Part shown: positions 21,206-32,339 of the stretch, one piece after another
How the letters are laid out: each line of letters opens with the position of its first letter
Position numbering within the stretch: position 1 is the first letter of the stretch
Assembly (NCBI GenBank): GCA_036873755.1
Contig: JAVTVY010019642.1
Coordinates: forward strand, 1-64,000
DNA length: 64,000 nucleotides
DNA from: Hanleya hanleyi
Taxonomy: Eukaryota; Mollusca; Polyplacophora; Lepidopleurida; Hanleyidae
Reading direction: 5' to 3'
Translations under genes and position numbers: made by a program
The notes under the pieces: model-generated
Told to the model about the DNA's origin: nothing
The model's database searches: none
What the model saw: the letters and a program-made list of their open reading frames with translations, nothing else

Positions 21206-22382
21206 ATTGAGGTGTTGAGGGCGCTATTGTTTTTCTTGGGAGTTGATGTTTTTCTTTTGTATTTTGGATTGAATCCCCATGCTATTATTTCTTTGTGGTT
21301 GAATTCCCAATTCAAGAAGTCTTGAGCAATGCGGGCTATTATGTCAGCTTTGTTTGTTTTGAGATTGGCGTTGTGGACTGAGTTAATAACAATGTTAATG
21401 AAGCCTAGGAATTCGATTTTACTCATGCTAATTGTTTCGGGTTTGTCCGCGGTTTCTGACTCCATTGTTTGTTCTGTCACTGGTGCCTTGTTGTTAATTG
21501 CTACTTCGCTCACAGGTTTTCGCAGGTCTATTGTTTCTCTGAGTTTTTGGTTCACTTTTGTTTCTCTGACTGCTTCTGCGTAGGAGATGCCTTTGTCTGC
21601 TCTAATATACTGAACTGCCTTAGCATTTTTGTAGTAAATAACCCTTTCCAAGCTGAGCTATGATTCTGCTTGCAGTTTGCGCATTTTTTATGGGTTTCTG
21701 TGCATTGCTCGTAGCTATGGGGCCCTGAACATTTAGGACATACAACGCTGGCTTTGCAGTTTTTGGCTGAATGAGAAGATATCTTTTGGCAATTAAAACA
21801 TCTTTTTGGGGTTTCATAGAAGGGCTTGACTGTGACGTTGCGAAACCATAGGCAGACAGTATCTGGAAGTTTATTTCCATTGAAAACTAACATTATGCTA
21901 GTTGTATCCGTTTTATCCTTTTGCAGTCTTTTAGCGAATACTACATTTTGTTTCGAGAGAGTTGTTCTAATATCGTCTAGCTTAACACTTAGATCAATTC
22001 CATAAATTACGCCTTTGCGTTGCTCTCTTTTTTGCTGATACTGTTTTACTGAGACGGGTTTGCCAGCTAGGAGGTCTAACCTAAGTAGTTTTTCATACTG
22101 TGTTTTAGAATGGCAGTGGATTTTGAGGTCTCCTCCGGGTAATTCATAGACTGATTTTACGTCCCCGGCTTGTTGTTGGATGTCTTTTGCAACTTTGGCT
22201 TTGGGCAGACTCGTAGCTTTGATCTGAGTAAGGCTATGTATGATAGCCACAAAATTTGAAAGACTAGGCCTCTCGGGTAGGGCTCGTGGTTTTTTGGTGG
22301 GTGGGGATTTTTCAGTGTTCATTTCCTCGCCGCGCTGGCGTTTTCTGTTTGCCGACTGATCAGTTGCAGAGGGTTGGGACAT
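21202..22382 (-). pseudogene. LINE ORF1 gag-like protein with CCHC knuckles, one frameshift
   Basis: The first ATG is at 22382 (MSQPSATDQ). A basic Ser/Pro-rich N-terminus is followed by an RRM-like region (YELPGGDLKIHC..., VIYGIDLSVKLDDIR) and three knuckles: CFNCQKISSHSAKNC, CPKCSGPHSYEQC and CANCKQNHSSAW. Near 21645 a single-base shift moves the frame. The C-terminal part (YYKNAKAVQYIRADKG, YAEAV...) stays open from there to the TGA at 21202. This ribonucleoprotein component binds the element RNA. Its TGA overlaps ORF2's ATG, suggesting termination-reinitiation coupling. Confidence 0.85.
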
Positions 22383-22609
22383 TTTGTGGTTATGGGGGGA
22401 GGTTGACTTGGAAATCAAAAGTGTTGTGTTATTATCCGAAGAGAAAGGTAAAAATATACTCAGCTCGTTTTCTTGGTCTTTCTTGTTTAAATTCTGTCTT
22501 GGTTGTCACTACTCTTTGGTCCGGTTTGGCCTTGGTTGTAACTCCAGCAAGCAGCAGCACAGTAATGTAATTTAACTACAGCAACAGCGCACAAGTCAAC
22601 ACTGATAAA

Positions 22610-23615
22610 GGCCACACATACGTGTATAGAACTGTACATTGATTGATTGAAATTGTAGTTTAAGGGCCGCTTCCCATTCGGATTTCGCGGCCCATCAACT
22701 CAATGTTTTATTCGAATTTCGCGGTACATTACTTTGTTTATTGAATATCTTTTCCAGCGCTAAATATATAAATAAATAAATAAATAAATAAATAGATAAA
22801 TAATAAATAACAATGAGAGATTAGTAGGAGATATAAACAGAAGTAAATAGTACAGTTGAGGGTATTTATACAAGTGATAACAAGCAAACAAGGTCACAAA
22901 ATAATCATTGCACAATAGGCTTCATGAGTTAACCATGTCAAATTAAAGATAATCAAACAGTGAATACGGCTATTGTAATCTGCTAATCATCTAGGCGGGT
23001 AAAGACAATGGGTGATTACAGATTAAGTTCAAAGTGGCCTCATGGGTAAAGTAACAAAATTATTGAATCTTATATGTGTGAGGATTATACAATTGGTAAG
23101 AGATAATCACATGGATAAATAGCATAACGTGTGAGAAGTACATAAAGGATAATGGAAAGGATTAACGGTCACGGTGATAATCTCCATCTAAGCTGATAGG
23201 CGCTGGGTACAAACTGTCCACTGTCTCTGTTGATTGCGGGCTTGTGTCTTTTGATGTGAATGGCTTCCTGTAGTCTTCTCTTTGTTTGGTCGGTCTGGTG
23301 GATGGAAAGTTTGTGTATGTTATGCCAGTTTATCTGGTGTCCTGGGTGTACCGTCAGCTGGTCCGAAATGGCTGATTTTCCGTCTGTTTTATTGCTGGAG
23401 GCCTTATGTTCCTTGATGCGGACGTTGAGGGGTCGCATGGTTTCTCCTATGTAACTTTCCTGGCAGGAGCAGTCAATTTTGTAGATAATTCCCTTGGGCT
23501 GCGTTGGGTCGGTTGGTGGTAGTCGTCCTGTAACGTTAAGGTGGTTTTTAAGGGATCTGCTGCTGGAAAATACCTTCATATTTAAATTATCCACCAGCAA
23601 CAGTTCTGTTTCAAA
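22610..23615 (-). mobile_element. Penelope-like element, 5' truncated 3' end
   Basis: It includes the GIY-YIG domain (23169-23600) and about 550 bases of 3' sequence with the GGGCCGC hairpin at 22663-22697 and a TAAA-rich tract near 22760-22810. The RT domain is missing. The element abuts the LINE copy 2 5' end on one side and the X-box repeat on the other. Confidence 0.75.
23169..23600 (-). pseudogene. Penelope-like GIY-YIG endonuclease domain
   Basis: 143 open residues, with no ATG at the N-terminal side because the gene is truncated. The GIY-YIG core is present: GIIYKIDC as the 'GIY' strand, a CxC pair, then YIGET and R in MRPLNVRIKEHK, with the usual HxxxHP.H region later (VHPGHQINW). 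Penelope-like elements fuse this nicking endonuclease to an RT. Only the linker and endonuclease survive here. Confidence 0.85.
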
Positions 23616-23960
23616 AGTTCATTATAGGGATATCTTATGTTATTTCGCCATGAAAAACCACAAAACTCATCGAAAGTAACCCAGTTTCCATAGACTTGTG
23701 TACCAAATTCCAAGTCTCTATTGCCTGATGAGTTATCACCATTATATAGGTATTTTCCATTATGTTGCCATGGAAACCAAAAAACTGAAATGTACCAAAT
23801 TTAATTCGGCTTGTGCTTTTCCACCCAACAATGCTGTACATCAAGCTTCACGTTTCTAGATGCAACGGTTTGGTTTCAAGAGCATGTACACCATTATAAG
23901 GATATTTTCGGTTACGTTGCCATGGAAACCACAAAAAATCATCAACATATACCCAATTTT
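23616..23960. repeat. Dispersed tandem repeat with X-box-like motif, locus 2
   Basis: Three diverged units contain 'CCATGGAAACC' or 'CCATGAAAAACC' followed by ACAAAA and ATC. Two contain GTTGCCATGGAAACC exactly (about 23764 and 23919). The unit text CTTGTGCTTTTCCACCCAAC and AATGCTGTAC is shared with 9990-10265. Confidence 0.75.
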
Positions 23961-24840
23961 CAGGAAATCACGTAAGCAAAATACCTAGATCGGGACAGCT
24001 GCTTCGGTTTTAATTTCCAATATACATATATCTGATCGTCGTGATTTGATGGATTATGGTTATTCGTGTCTGGCGGCCCTGAGCGCTGGTTACGTCCCTG
24101 TAGTTTTACCAGATTCTGACCTGCTCAGCTGGTTTGGCATCTGAAAAATACAAATTGAGGATGAGAGAACCCCGTCGGGTAATACTTACAAAGGGTGACA
24201 TAATCGTCAGATGTGGTAATCACCTTAATATTTTTATGGCTTTTCTTACGGCTGTCGCAACCCATTACTACAGTGTAATTCGCTGTTTTACGTCATTTTG
24301 TAACTATGGTACACATCAAGCCAAAAATGAAGCAGTAAACATAGCTCATGTGATAGCGACTTCGCTTGCCAATATGACGCCCCAGGTCCAAAATTATCAC
24401 AAAGTAGAGAGACACACGAGAATAGCAGTAGTGGAACAAAGTTTAAGGAATCGTGTACTTTGACTATGAAATCGTGGGATGGAATGTCTGGAAGATACCG
24501 TCTTCAGGCTTTGACATTTCGATCAAAATCAATCCAGACCTCAGAAGTAAACTGAAATCGACGCAGGGAGTGGCGTCCGCAGTAAAGAGGTGGGCATGTG
24601 CTTGTCATAAATACAATCAGTCAAATGGAAATGAAGACCGTCAATGGGGTTGCGCCGCCCAATTTGAATTGTTCATATTTGATCAGATTTCGAGTGAGCA
24701 TATGCGTGCATGGATGTCTAGACTAATTTTGCACATGATTCTCAGTTTCAGAGCATGGAGACGGTATCTTGAAAGATATTCCGTACCAGGATTTGATCTT
24801 CGAGTAGGGATCCTTAGCCCACATGATCATTATCAGGGTA
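23961..24840. other. No gene I can support
   Basis: Two overlapping plus-strand open frames (24134-24463 and 24453-24941) exist without a recognisable domain. The second has no ATG start and runs into the purine-rich minisatellite. I leave them uncalled. Confidence 0.4.
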
Positions 24841-24844
24841 AGAA

Positions 24845-25110
24845 GGCGGAGCAAGAGCTAGAACAGGTGCAACAACAGGAAGAGCAAGAAAAGGAGCAAG
24901 AACAAGAAGTTGAAGAGCAGGAGCTAGAACAGGAAGAGTAAGAGCAGGAGTAAGAGCTGGAGCAAAAACAGGAAGAGCAAGAGCAGAAGCAAGAACAGGA
25001 AGGGTAACAGCTGGAGCAAAAACAGGAAGGGCAAAAGTAGGAATAAGAACAGGATGCGCAGGAGCAGGAGTAAAAGCAGGCACAACAGGCATAGCAGGAA
25101 GAGCAAGAAC
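24845..25110 (+). repeat. Purine-rich minisatellite (AGAGCAGGAGCAAGAACAGG-like)
   Basis: Irregular repetition of 6-18 base units built from GAGCAAGAACAGGA and GAGCAGGAGC. One strand is almost purely A/G/C with no T, giving Gln/Glu-rich frames. Confidence 0.85.
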
Positions 25111-25942
25111 AATATTAAGTACTACTTGTGGATTGAAACATGTCGACCGAACAGGTCTTCACCCCACATTCGGGCCAGCATGCATACTCTTGTTCTCTTG
25201 ATCGTATCCATGTACGTTGGAAAACACGAGCCGAATTACCTAAAACCGGGAGTTTTTATTACGTTAGTAGCTTATATAAATGAGTGAATATAATTTAACG
25301 TCGCTTTCAACAATATTTCAGCTATTTCGCGACGAACCAACTAAGCACCACCCAGCCAAGTTACATTCCTGCTACTTCAAAGAAGAAATCTTTGAGGCAG
25401 CATGGAACCAAACACCCTCCATCCACCCTATAACACACTAAAAACAGCACACAAAACACAGACAAGACGCTTACATGGAGCAACAAAGACGAGTGATATT
25501 ACAGTGCTGGAAAATACATTATCAATTTCTTGTTGCTTCTTAGCAAAATGCATTGAAGCAACAGAAACCCGTGCCCACCAGACACCCACCGTTTTATTGG
25601 ACTTTTAAATACTGGATCTAAATATTTCGCTTCTTACACGGAAACTGAGTCGGCTTTCATAAAAGCCGTTTTGTGAGGGGTAACAGGATTTTGGATCCCA
25701 CCGCCACCTACATCAACCAATCAGCGCCGATGTAAAGATGATCTGAACGATCAAAATATCAAGATGATATTAGATGATACTGTCGGTCAGCTAAGAGTGC
25801 TAATAGCATATAAAGACACCGGTATGAGCATAACGAAGTCTTTCGATCGAAAAATCGTCCGCATCAGAATATTCAGACATTTATGGAAAGAAAAAAAAAC
25901 GCCCGTGTGCGATGGGCTAAATCGATGATGTGAAGAACTTAC
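25111..25942. other. No gene seen; presumed intron or intergenic DNA
   Basis: No open frame with family resemblance. An imperfect inverted repeat (ACTGAGTCGGCTTTCATAAAAGCCG) lies near 25644. The stretch is immediately downstream, on the minus strand, of the vWA exon's donor site, so part of it is likely intron. Confidence 0.5.
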
Positions 25943-26491
25943 CTTCACATATTCGGTCGATCAAGTACGGAGACGTAGACAGCAAGATGTCCATATAAGG
26001 AGCGAATAGAACATGACTGGACTGTGGCTGACTTGCTAAAGCCAAGGTTCCTTCTGGCCATGGTTCTCCCATGTTCATCACAATGGATCTGACGTCTTGG
26101 CGATGGAATTTGATCTTTTTGCGCAGGACCAGATCTCTGACCTCTTCATCCGGTACACCCACGTATGCTATAACAAGGATTTTGGAGACTTTCTCTCGCC
26201 AGCCGGTCTCTTCGTTAAAATTCAAAAGTTCAATGGCTTTAGCAATGTTGGGGTCACCATCGACTCTCGGTTCGTAAGTTTCGAGAGCTGCAAGGGTCTC
26301 GTTCTTGTCGGCGTACTTGTGGAATGTCGTAACGGGGATCACTGATTTCTTGAAGGCCATAAGGGCAACACGGATCTTATCTTCTCCTATGTTCAAGTAG
26401 CTGATGATAGTTTGAAGATAAGAACGAACCAGATCGTAGTCCTCGTTTGCATCAGGAACTTGGAAGATGAACATGACGTCAGCTTCACAAA
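25943..26491 (-). CDS. Host exon encoding a von Willebrand factor A domain
   Basis: 549 bp exon. The acceptor TTTTTCAG precedes TTTGTGAAG at 26491, and the donor AAG|GTAAGT follows 25943. It begins with two bases of a split codon and ends with one base of the next, i.e. a symmetric phase 1-1 module. The translation begins CEADVMFIFQVPDAN, and has helix and strand segments typical of vWA (SYLNIGEDKIRVALMAF, ETLAALETYEP, DPNIAKAIELLN, SKILVIAYVG). The MIDAS DxSxS is degenerate (QVPDAN), so metal binding is doubtful. Such exons occur in collagen VI-like and matrilin-like extracellular proteins. No neighbouring exon is identifiable in the window. Confidence 0.8.
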
Positions 26492-26740
26492 CTGAAAAAT
26501 TGCCATTAAATTGTGCAGTAACCTGATTACGAAAGAATCCATACAGAACGCTATTTGTGTAGTGTAACGCTTCATTTTTTTCAAATTTTCTTGCACAAAT
26601 TTCAATTTTGATTTTTACTAATTCGCAAGTAAAAGGTTATAAAAATGAACATTCGATTTTTAATATAAGTTTTATGCTTGATGTTTTCTTAAAATGAGAA
26701 ATCAAATAATTGCAAGACTTAAAGGGATCCTTCCATAATT

Positions 26741-28385
26741 GCTCTATCATTCCCGCAGGGTGCATTTTTATACGCCCGCCAAAAAGGCGGGCGTATTATG
26801 TGATGGCGGTTTCCGTCCGTCTGTCCGTGTGTCCGTCCGTCCGTCTGTCCGTCCCCCGTGTCCGGTCTATATCTGGAACACTTTTCTATTTACAGTTCCA
26901 ATTTTTGGTGAGTGGATATCCTACTGGGAGACGATGTGTCGCGTACAAAAATGAAAGTCGAGGTCAGAGGTCAAAGGTCACTGGCCTGAAAAACAGGAAA
27001 TCACTGAAGTGTTCGTGTCCGGTCTAAATCTCTGACTGTTTTCTATCCACAGTTGCAATTTTTTGTGAAGGATACATCAGGTGGAGACGATGTGTCGCGA
27101 ACCGAAATTTAGGTCGAGGTCAGAGGTCAAAGGTCACTGTTGCCTAAAATCAGGAAATCATTGATCATTGATAGTTTTCTATCTACAGTTTTAATTTTTG
27201 GTGAGTGGATGCCATAGGGGGAAACGATGTGTTGCATACCAAATGTAGGTCAAGGTCAAAGGTCAGTGGTACCGAAAAATCAGGAAATCATTAAAAATTT
27301 CGAATTTTTTGTGAGTGGATTCAATAGGGGGAAATGAAGTGTTGCATACCAAACATTGGGTCAAGGTCGAAGATCAAAGGTCACTGTTCCCAAAATTAGG
27401 AAATTATTAAAAATAACTTTTTTTTGTGTCAGTAGATACATTAGGGGGACACGATGTGTCACATACCAAAATGTAGGTCAAGGTCAAGGTCACTGTGACC
27501 CAAAATCATGAAGTTGTTAAAAATGTTGATTTTTGTGTCCATTGATATATTAAGGGGAGACGATTTTGTCATGTACCAAAATTCAGGTCATGGTTAATAG
27601 TCAAGGTCACTGTGACCCCAGAATCAAGAATTTTTTTAAAATTACCTTTTTGTGTCAGTAGATATATTAGGGGGACATGATGTGTCACGTACCAAAATGT
27701 AGGTCAAGGCCGAAGGTCCAGGTCACTGTGACCCCCAAAATTATGAAATTGTTATAAACCATGATTTTTTGTGTCCATTGATACACTGAGGCAAGACGAT
27801 GTGTCATGTACCAAAATTCAGATCAATTTGTCAAAGGTCAAGGTCACAGTCCCCCACAACTGAATCAAGTTTTCAGAGTTCTCTCCCCTACATGTCTATG
27901 GCATTTGTCCTGTGGAGTTTGAAACAGCTACATTTAGTTAAACTATTGTGAAATTGAAACCATACATTTACTAATTCAATAGGGAGAGGGGTCCTTCATG
28001 AACTTCATAACTGTTTATTAACTCAAGAACAAAAGTTTACTTCATCACTTTCTTCTTCTTCCTTCATGAAAAATTCTCTCGGCTGAAAGGAAAACTACTA
28101 TTTTCCTGTGTTTGACTGTTCTCGATTTCAGTGTGAGATTTGTGAGCTCTCGGCTCTTTCTTCAAGGTCAACTAGTTACCAAAAGTTAAGCCCATTTTAG
28201 TTAATCATTCAAAGATCTGATATATGTTACATTCTCAGAAGCACAAAATTGTAGACCTTTCTCTGGATTGCTAGCTACCAATTGGAACCAAGGGTATTAA
28301 ACCACCTTGAAATTTGGACCAATGTAATTCCAGATATACGGGCGTATATTGAAGCCCCTTGGGCTCTTGTTTTCTTTTGTGCACA
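26741..28385 (+). mobile_element. Tandem-core element, family 1 (AGGTCA-rich)
   Basis: Structure from left: hairpin ATACGCCCGCC-AAAAA-GGCGGGCGTAT (26770-26796), a CCGT/CTGT microsatellite (about 26812-26857), then about eight units of 100-150 bp (26890-27870). Each unit has a GACGATGTGTC-like block followed by repeated AGGTCA half-sites and CACTGTGACCC. The right flank ends in GGGCGTATATT, AGCCCCTTGGGCT and a T-rich end. The layout matches descriptions of mollusc non-autonomous elements of the pearl/HINE type. No protein is encoded. Confidence 0.7.
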
Positions 28386-28840
28386 ATAAAGTTATAGTTC
28401 TGACAGTGTACTCTCGAATATTTTTGAGCCAATGGCTAAAATTATACACATCATATTAACATGGAAAAGATACGTATATTTACAGAGTCGGAACTTTGGT
28501 ATGTACACATACAGAAGAAAATAAAGATTACCAATGTGAAAGGAAATAATGGTCCAGGAAATAATGTCCCTTTAGGAAATTATCGTCATAGAATTTTGCA
28601 AACCAGAAAAAATATCCAAGCTAGTTTAATAGATAGGAGTCGGATAATGTTTCCTAACGGCCCTTCTTTTCCTTAACATGTATAACATCGGTATCATTCC
28701 AGGCAGCTACGCGGGCCACCGGGGTGAATCTGCGATTCATAAATAAGTACTATAGTCTGTCCATTTTCGATAAAAGTCAACTGCCGGCTCCGCATAAATT
28801 TTCTCTATTTGCAGCGTGTGTATGATCGACAACGCTCAGT
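28386..28840. other. No gene seen
   Basis: Unclassified sequence flanking the long-TIR element. The six bases before the TIR start are CTCAGT (28835-28840). Confidence 0.5.
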
Positions 28841-29912
28841 AGTAGTAAAAGGGCATATTTGTGACAATTGACCTAAAAGAATTGCCTATTGCGGAGTTCA
28901 CGCAGAGGTCACGCGTACGTCACGCGGAGGTCAAGTTCACTAGAGTTCCGGCAAGGGTGTATTCCTCCGCGGGGATGCGGTCATGTCCGACGGCGATGCC
29001 CTCACTTCCGCATAGAAACCGCCGCGAACAAAAAGTAGTCCCATGTCGAAGTCCATGAAATACGCGGGTGGTCGCGTCGTCTGAATCTCTGGGAATGCCC
29101 TGAGTAGTAAAACCCATTGAATGTTTCAGAATGGTGTGTTTATGGTGTGGAGGGAATCTCCCCCTCCACTCTCTGTACAATATCTATACAAGTGTGTGAA
29201 ATATTCAATAGACATATAAACGATAAACCTATATATGCCGTGCCATAGTATTAATAAGAGTCTATAATCAGTGCGATCCCAGTATCGAGCTTTTTGTGTC
29301 TGGTGGTATCAATGATGTTCCGCAATTTCATAACAAACGAAATGGCGGCCCTTTTTCTGGTAAATCCCCGTATGACAACGATCGTGCTGCCATCTATACA
29401 CTCTGGACGCAAGAAAGACGACACAGACCGGAAATCCCAACTCTGTTGGACCAATTCCTGGTTATCTCCTCTGATTTGAACATTTGCGCCCCCTGAGTAG
29501 AGTACGAATTTGCCCTTTAGTTGCTTCAATTTCAATTGATACCTCCGGTGATATGTCCGGTGACGTCACGGCTACAGGTGGTCATTTTTTGTTGTTGTGG
29601 ATTTTTCTTTGTCTCACGCTGTAGAAGACCATGGTAGGGGTCTCGTAGCCATTGTGTGACTCGCTGAAAAATTATCGCGCGCTGGCAGATCTGGGGTTGG
29701 GGGACGTTTTAAGGTCGAGGTGGATTATCACTAGTCCGAATGAGTCGTGTGAGGTTTCAGTGTGTAGCACCCGTGAGGAGCCTCGGACTGGATGGGTTTG
29801 TAGTGAAAGTAAAGCTACGGCGCCCATGCGCAGCCGTGGACTTGTATACAAAGGGTATTGGATTGGACGTTTTGGGGTATGGAGGGATCAATGTTGGTAT
29901 GAATGGGTCGTG
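28841..29912 (+). repeat. Outer element left TIR, segment 1
   Basis: Matches the reverse complement of about 55740-56838. Shared landmarks are the GGAGGTCAAGTTCACTAGAG-like block, the GTATTCCTCCGCGG module, the 94-codon ORF, the GTCATTTTTTGTTGTTGTGG block and the GGTGGATTATCA...GTGTGAGG subterminal repeats. Confidence 0.85.
29251..29544 (-). CDS. Unrecognised TIR-encoded protein, ~95 aa, no ATG seen
   Basis: This frame ends ...LDTGIALIIDSY and is open back to at least 29544 (RYQLKLKQLKGKF), with no ATG. It could be a 3' exon: an AG precedes GTATCAATTG. The right TIR carries the same protein (56110-56396, plus strand) with conserved blocks ECIDGSTIVVIRGF, MKLRN and LDTG.ALIIDSY, so coding capacity was present in both TIRs. 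The composition is mixed alpha/beta and soluble. I do not know its family or function. It points outward, toward the element terminus. Confidence 0.5.
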   Translation of the reverse strand, partial: RYQLKLKQLKGKFVLYSGGANVQIRGDNQELVQQSWDFRSVSSFLRPECIDGSTIVVIRGFTRKRAAISFVMKLRNIIDTTRHKKLDTGIALIIDSY

Positions 29913-30199
29913 TTAGGCACCGTTTCCAATTATCGTTCGCGAATGGATCGTTTATTTCGTCAAATTTTCTCGAAGTCGCGATTTTCCAAGGCGCGAGGAA
30001 ATGGTTTTTTTTCTTCAAAATAAGCGATTCATTCGCGATCGCTGTTCGAATGGTTTTTTTTTTCTTACTGCTGGCAATCGTTTTTTCTTCAAGAGAAAAT
30101 TTTCTCGAATAAAAAGCTATATCGCGATTCAATGGTTTTTTAATCGAGAAAATATAAGCGATTGAAAAAAAAAACGATTGAGGATTATAGCCGAAAGTA

Positions 30200-32160
30200 G
30201 TACGGCAAGGTTCAGCCTGACTGACCCGCATACACGTTCGAGTTTCTGTATCATAAACATTTCAATCAGGCTATAAGTTCAATCATTTTTTCTTCTTCCT
30301 TTTCTATTCTTCTTTGCCGTGTGTAAAACTATAGCATGCTTCAGTTCAGTTGGCGGTTATATAGATGCGATGGGGATATTGAAAGAAATTGAAATTTTTT
30401 TATATATACATAGGAATAATGGTGAACGATATATGCATATAATTATAACTTCATATTTACATATATTTTGTACGGGACACAGGCCCGGATATGGTCAGTT
30501 TGAGCCATTTGCACTTGCAATTTCGTTTATTATTTTGAGTATTTCTGTGTTTTAAAGCTGGTATTATTCCAGATTTCTTGTGTAGTATTTGTCGTGAACG
30601 TTTTTGGCATCTGTGCGTGCTGAAATTTTGAGTTGATTCGTCAGATTTTCGCTGTTCGCGTGGTTTTTTGTCCTAAGATCACCATTTTCTTGTGTAGATA
30701 GATGGCGCTGTATTGAATATAACATTGTCATACGGGGTTTTGAGTCTTCGAAAGCACTTAATTATTAATATATAGCGTGGGCTATTTGGAACTGTCCTCA
30801 TTTTTTGCTTGCTTGTTTGGTTGTTTGAATTAATCTTTTTTGGAGCTCCCTGGGTGGGAGTTTTGTTGTGCGGCTTCCTAAGTGGGAGTCTATAAGTGCA
30901 AAACCGTTGCCTGGCTTGTGGGATATTTGATGGTAGATGAATACGTATATTTTCAATTAATTAATAAATACAAAAGGGGGAAAAAATATATAAAAGAAAT
31001 GATTCAAAGAGAATAATGATATTGATTATTTTTCACAATTTGATGAAAATACACTTATTCATTCACCATCAAATATCCCACTTATTCATTCACCACCAAA
31101 TATCCCACAAGCCTGGTAATTGCAGTATGGAAAACACTGAAAGTGGGTTGAACGCGGTTTGCTTGGCAAGAAGATCAAGGTATCGCCTTTGGTTAAAAAG
31201 GAAACCTTGACGATGCGAAGATGTGTTTCAAAAGGCCTGTATAATTCAGGTCACGTGACTTGGTTCCTGAAGAATCAAACAACGCCCCTCACCGTGTATG
31301 ATATTATATGAGAATTGACTGCATTAATATAAAATATGAATATAAATCGTCTTTCTCTGTCCGACAGGTTTTCAACTCCCACATTTAAATCTTTAGTTTT
31401 GTGGAAAAAACCCGAAATTTTTAACCGATGATCGTACTCGGACGAGAAATTTTTGTCTCTCTTGCCAGCTATGTTAATCCAGTATGAGATGAAATTATAT
31501 AATATTCAGGTGGTTTCTGGCTTGAGCTTCCCTTTGGAATCATTCATAGTTCATTTATCAAAATGTAAAATTAAGATAAAAAGTATTGTACATATGCGAA
31601 TCCAACCGTTTACGCGATTCAGTCACCATTGTGATATGTATTTACTATAAATATGAAATCACTGTCGCGAATATTCTTATAATCAATAAAATTAACTTGA
31701 TGGTGATTTTTTTAACTTATTCACATTTCAATAGTTTTAAAACTGTACCAAAACATGAATGGATACCCTTTCATAATATTCCTACGAAGTAGGCTACAGA
31801 TCGCAAATTGTCCGGTAATGAGTGAGTCCATCCGAATCCTTTCGTCGGCAAAATAAGCAGAACCGTTGACATTAGAATCTTGATTTTTGGCATGAACGTC
31901 CATTAGGGCATTGTTACCAGCAAGTTCTGATCTGAAATAATTCTGATTAAAATTAGATTTATAATTAACAATATGTCCCTGTAAGGGCTATGGCTGTTTT
32001 CACCATCATCTTCTGCATTAAAGAGCGGTGAAGGCAAAGTCCTATTAAGATATCATGTTGCCTCTACCACACTTAGGCAGCCATAACACAGGGCTCAAGT
32101 GTAGGTCTTAATCAGCACAACTGACAGCTTACAAATTTATGACTCGCTTCTGGCAGAAGT
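30200..32160. other. Interior of Harbinger-like element, no gene seen
   Basis: AT-rich. A 28-base duplication (CACTTATTCATTCACCAxCAAATATCC type) lies at about 31050-31105. No coding frame with recognisable homology. Confidence 0.5.
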
Positions 32161-32170
32161 ATGGGCTAGT

Positions 32171-32327
32171 CACAGGCCCCAGTGTCTGGACAGTAGAATT
32201 TAAATTCAGTATAATTTAAATAATTTAATTTTTTTTAAGTCATCCTATTATAGGATGACTTAAACAAAATTAAATTATTTAAATTATACTGAATTTAAAT
32301 TCTACTGTCCAGACACTGGGGCCTGTG
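32171..32327. mobile_element. hAT-type palindromic MITE, 157 bp
   Basis: A nearly perfect foldback: CACAGGCCCCAGTG... at 32171 and its complement ...CACTGGGGCCTGTG at 32327, with the centre at about 32243-32250. Flanked by an exact 8 bp direct repeat GGGCTAGT (32163-32170, 32328-32335). An 8 bp duplication and a CA-starting TIR fit the hAT superfamily. It sits inside the Harbinger-like element and is therefore younger. Confidence 0.9.
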
Positions 32328-32339
32328 GGGCTAGTGGCT

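Larger units (their letters stand above)
17336..22600 (-). mobile_element. Non-LTR retrotransposon (APE, RT, RNase H), copy 2, near full length
   Basis: It contains ORF1 (gag-like) and ORF2 with a 3' region shared with copy 1. The 5' limit is estimated at about 22600, where Penelope-like 3' sequence begins at about 22610; no target duplication was identified. The high similarity between copies 1 and 2, with differences mainly in scattered bases and G-run length, suggests fairly recent activity. Confidence 0.88.

Noticed and set aside
24134..24941. Two overlapping open frames as host genes
   Set aside because: No recognisable domain, one lacks an ATG, and the second runs into a minisatellite; chance frames are likely.
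24845..25110. Gln/Glu-rich protein from the purine-rich tract
   Set aside because: Low complexity with stops in the main frame; better explained as a minisatellite.
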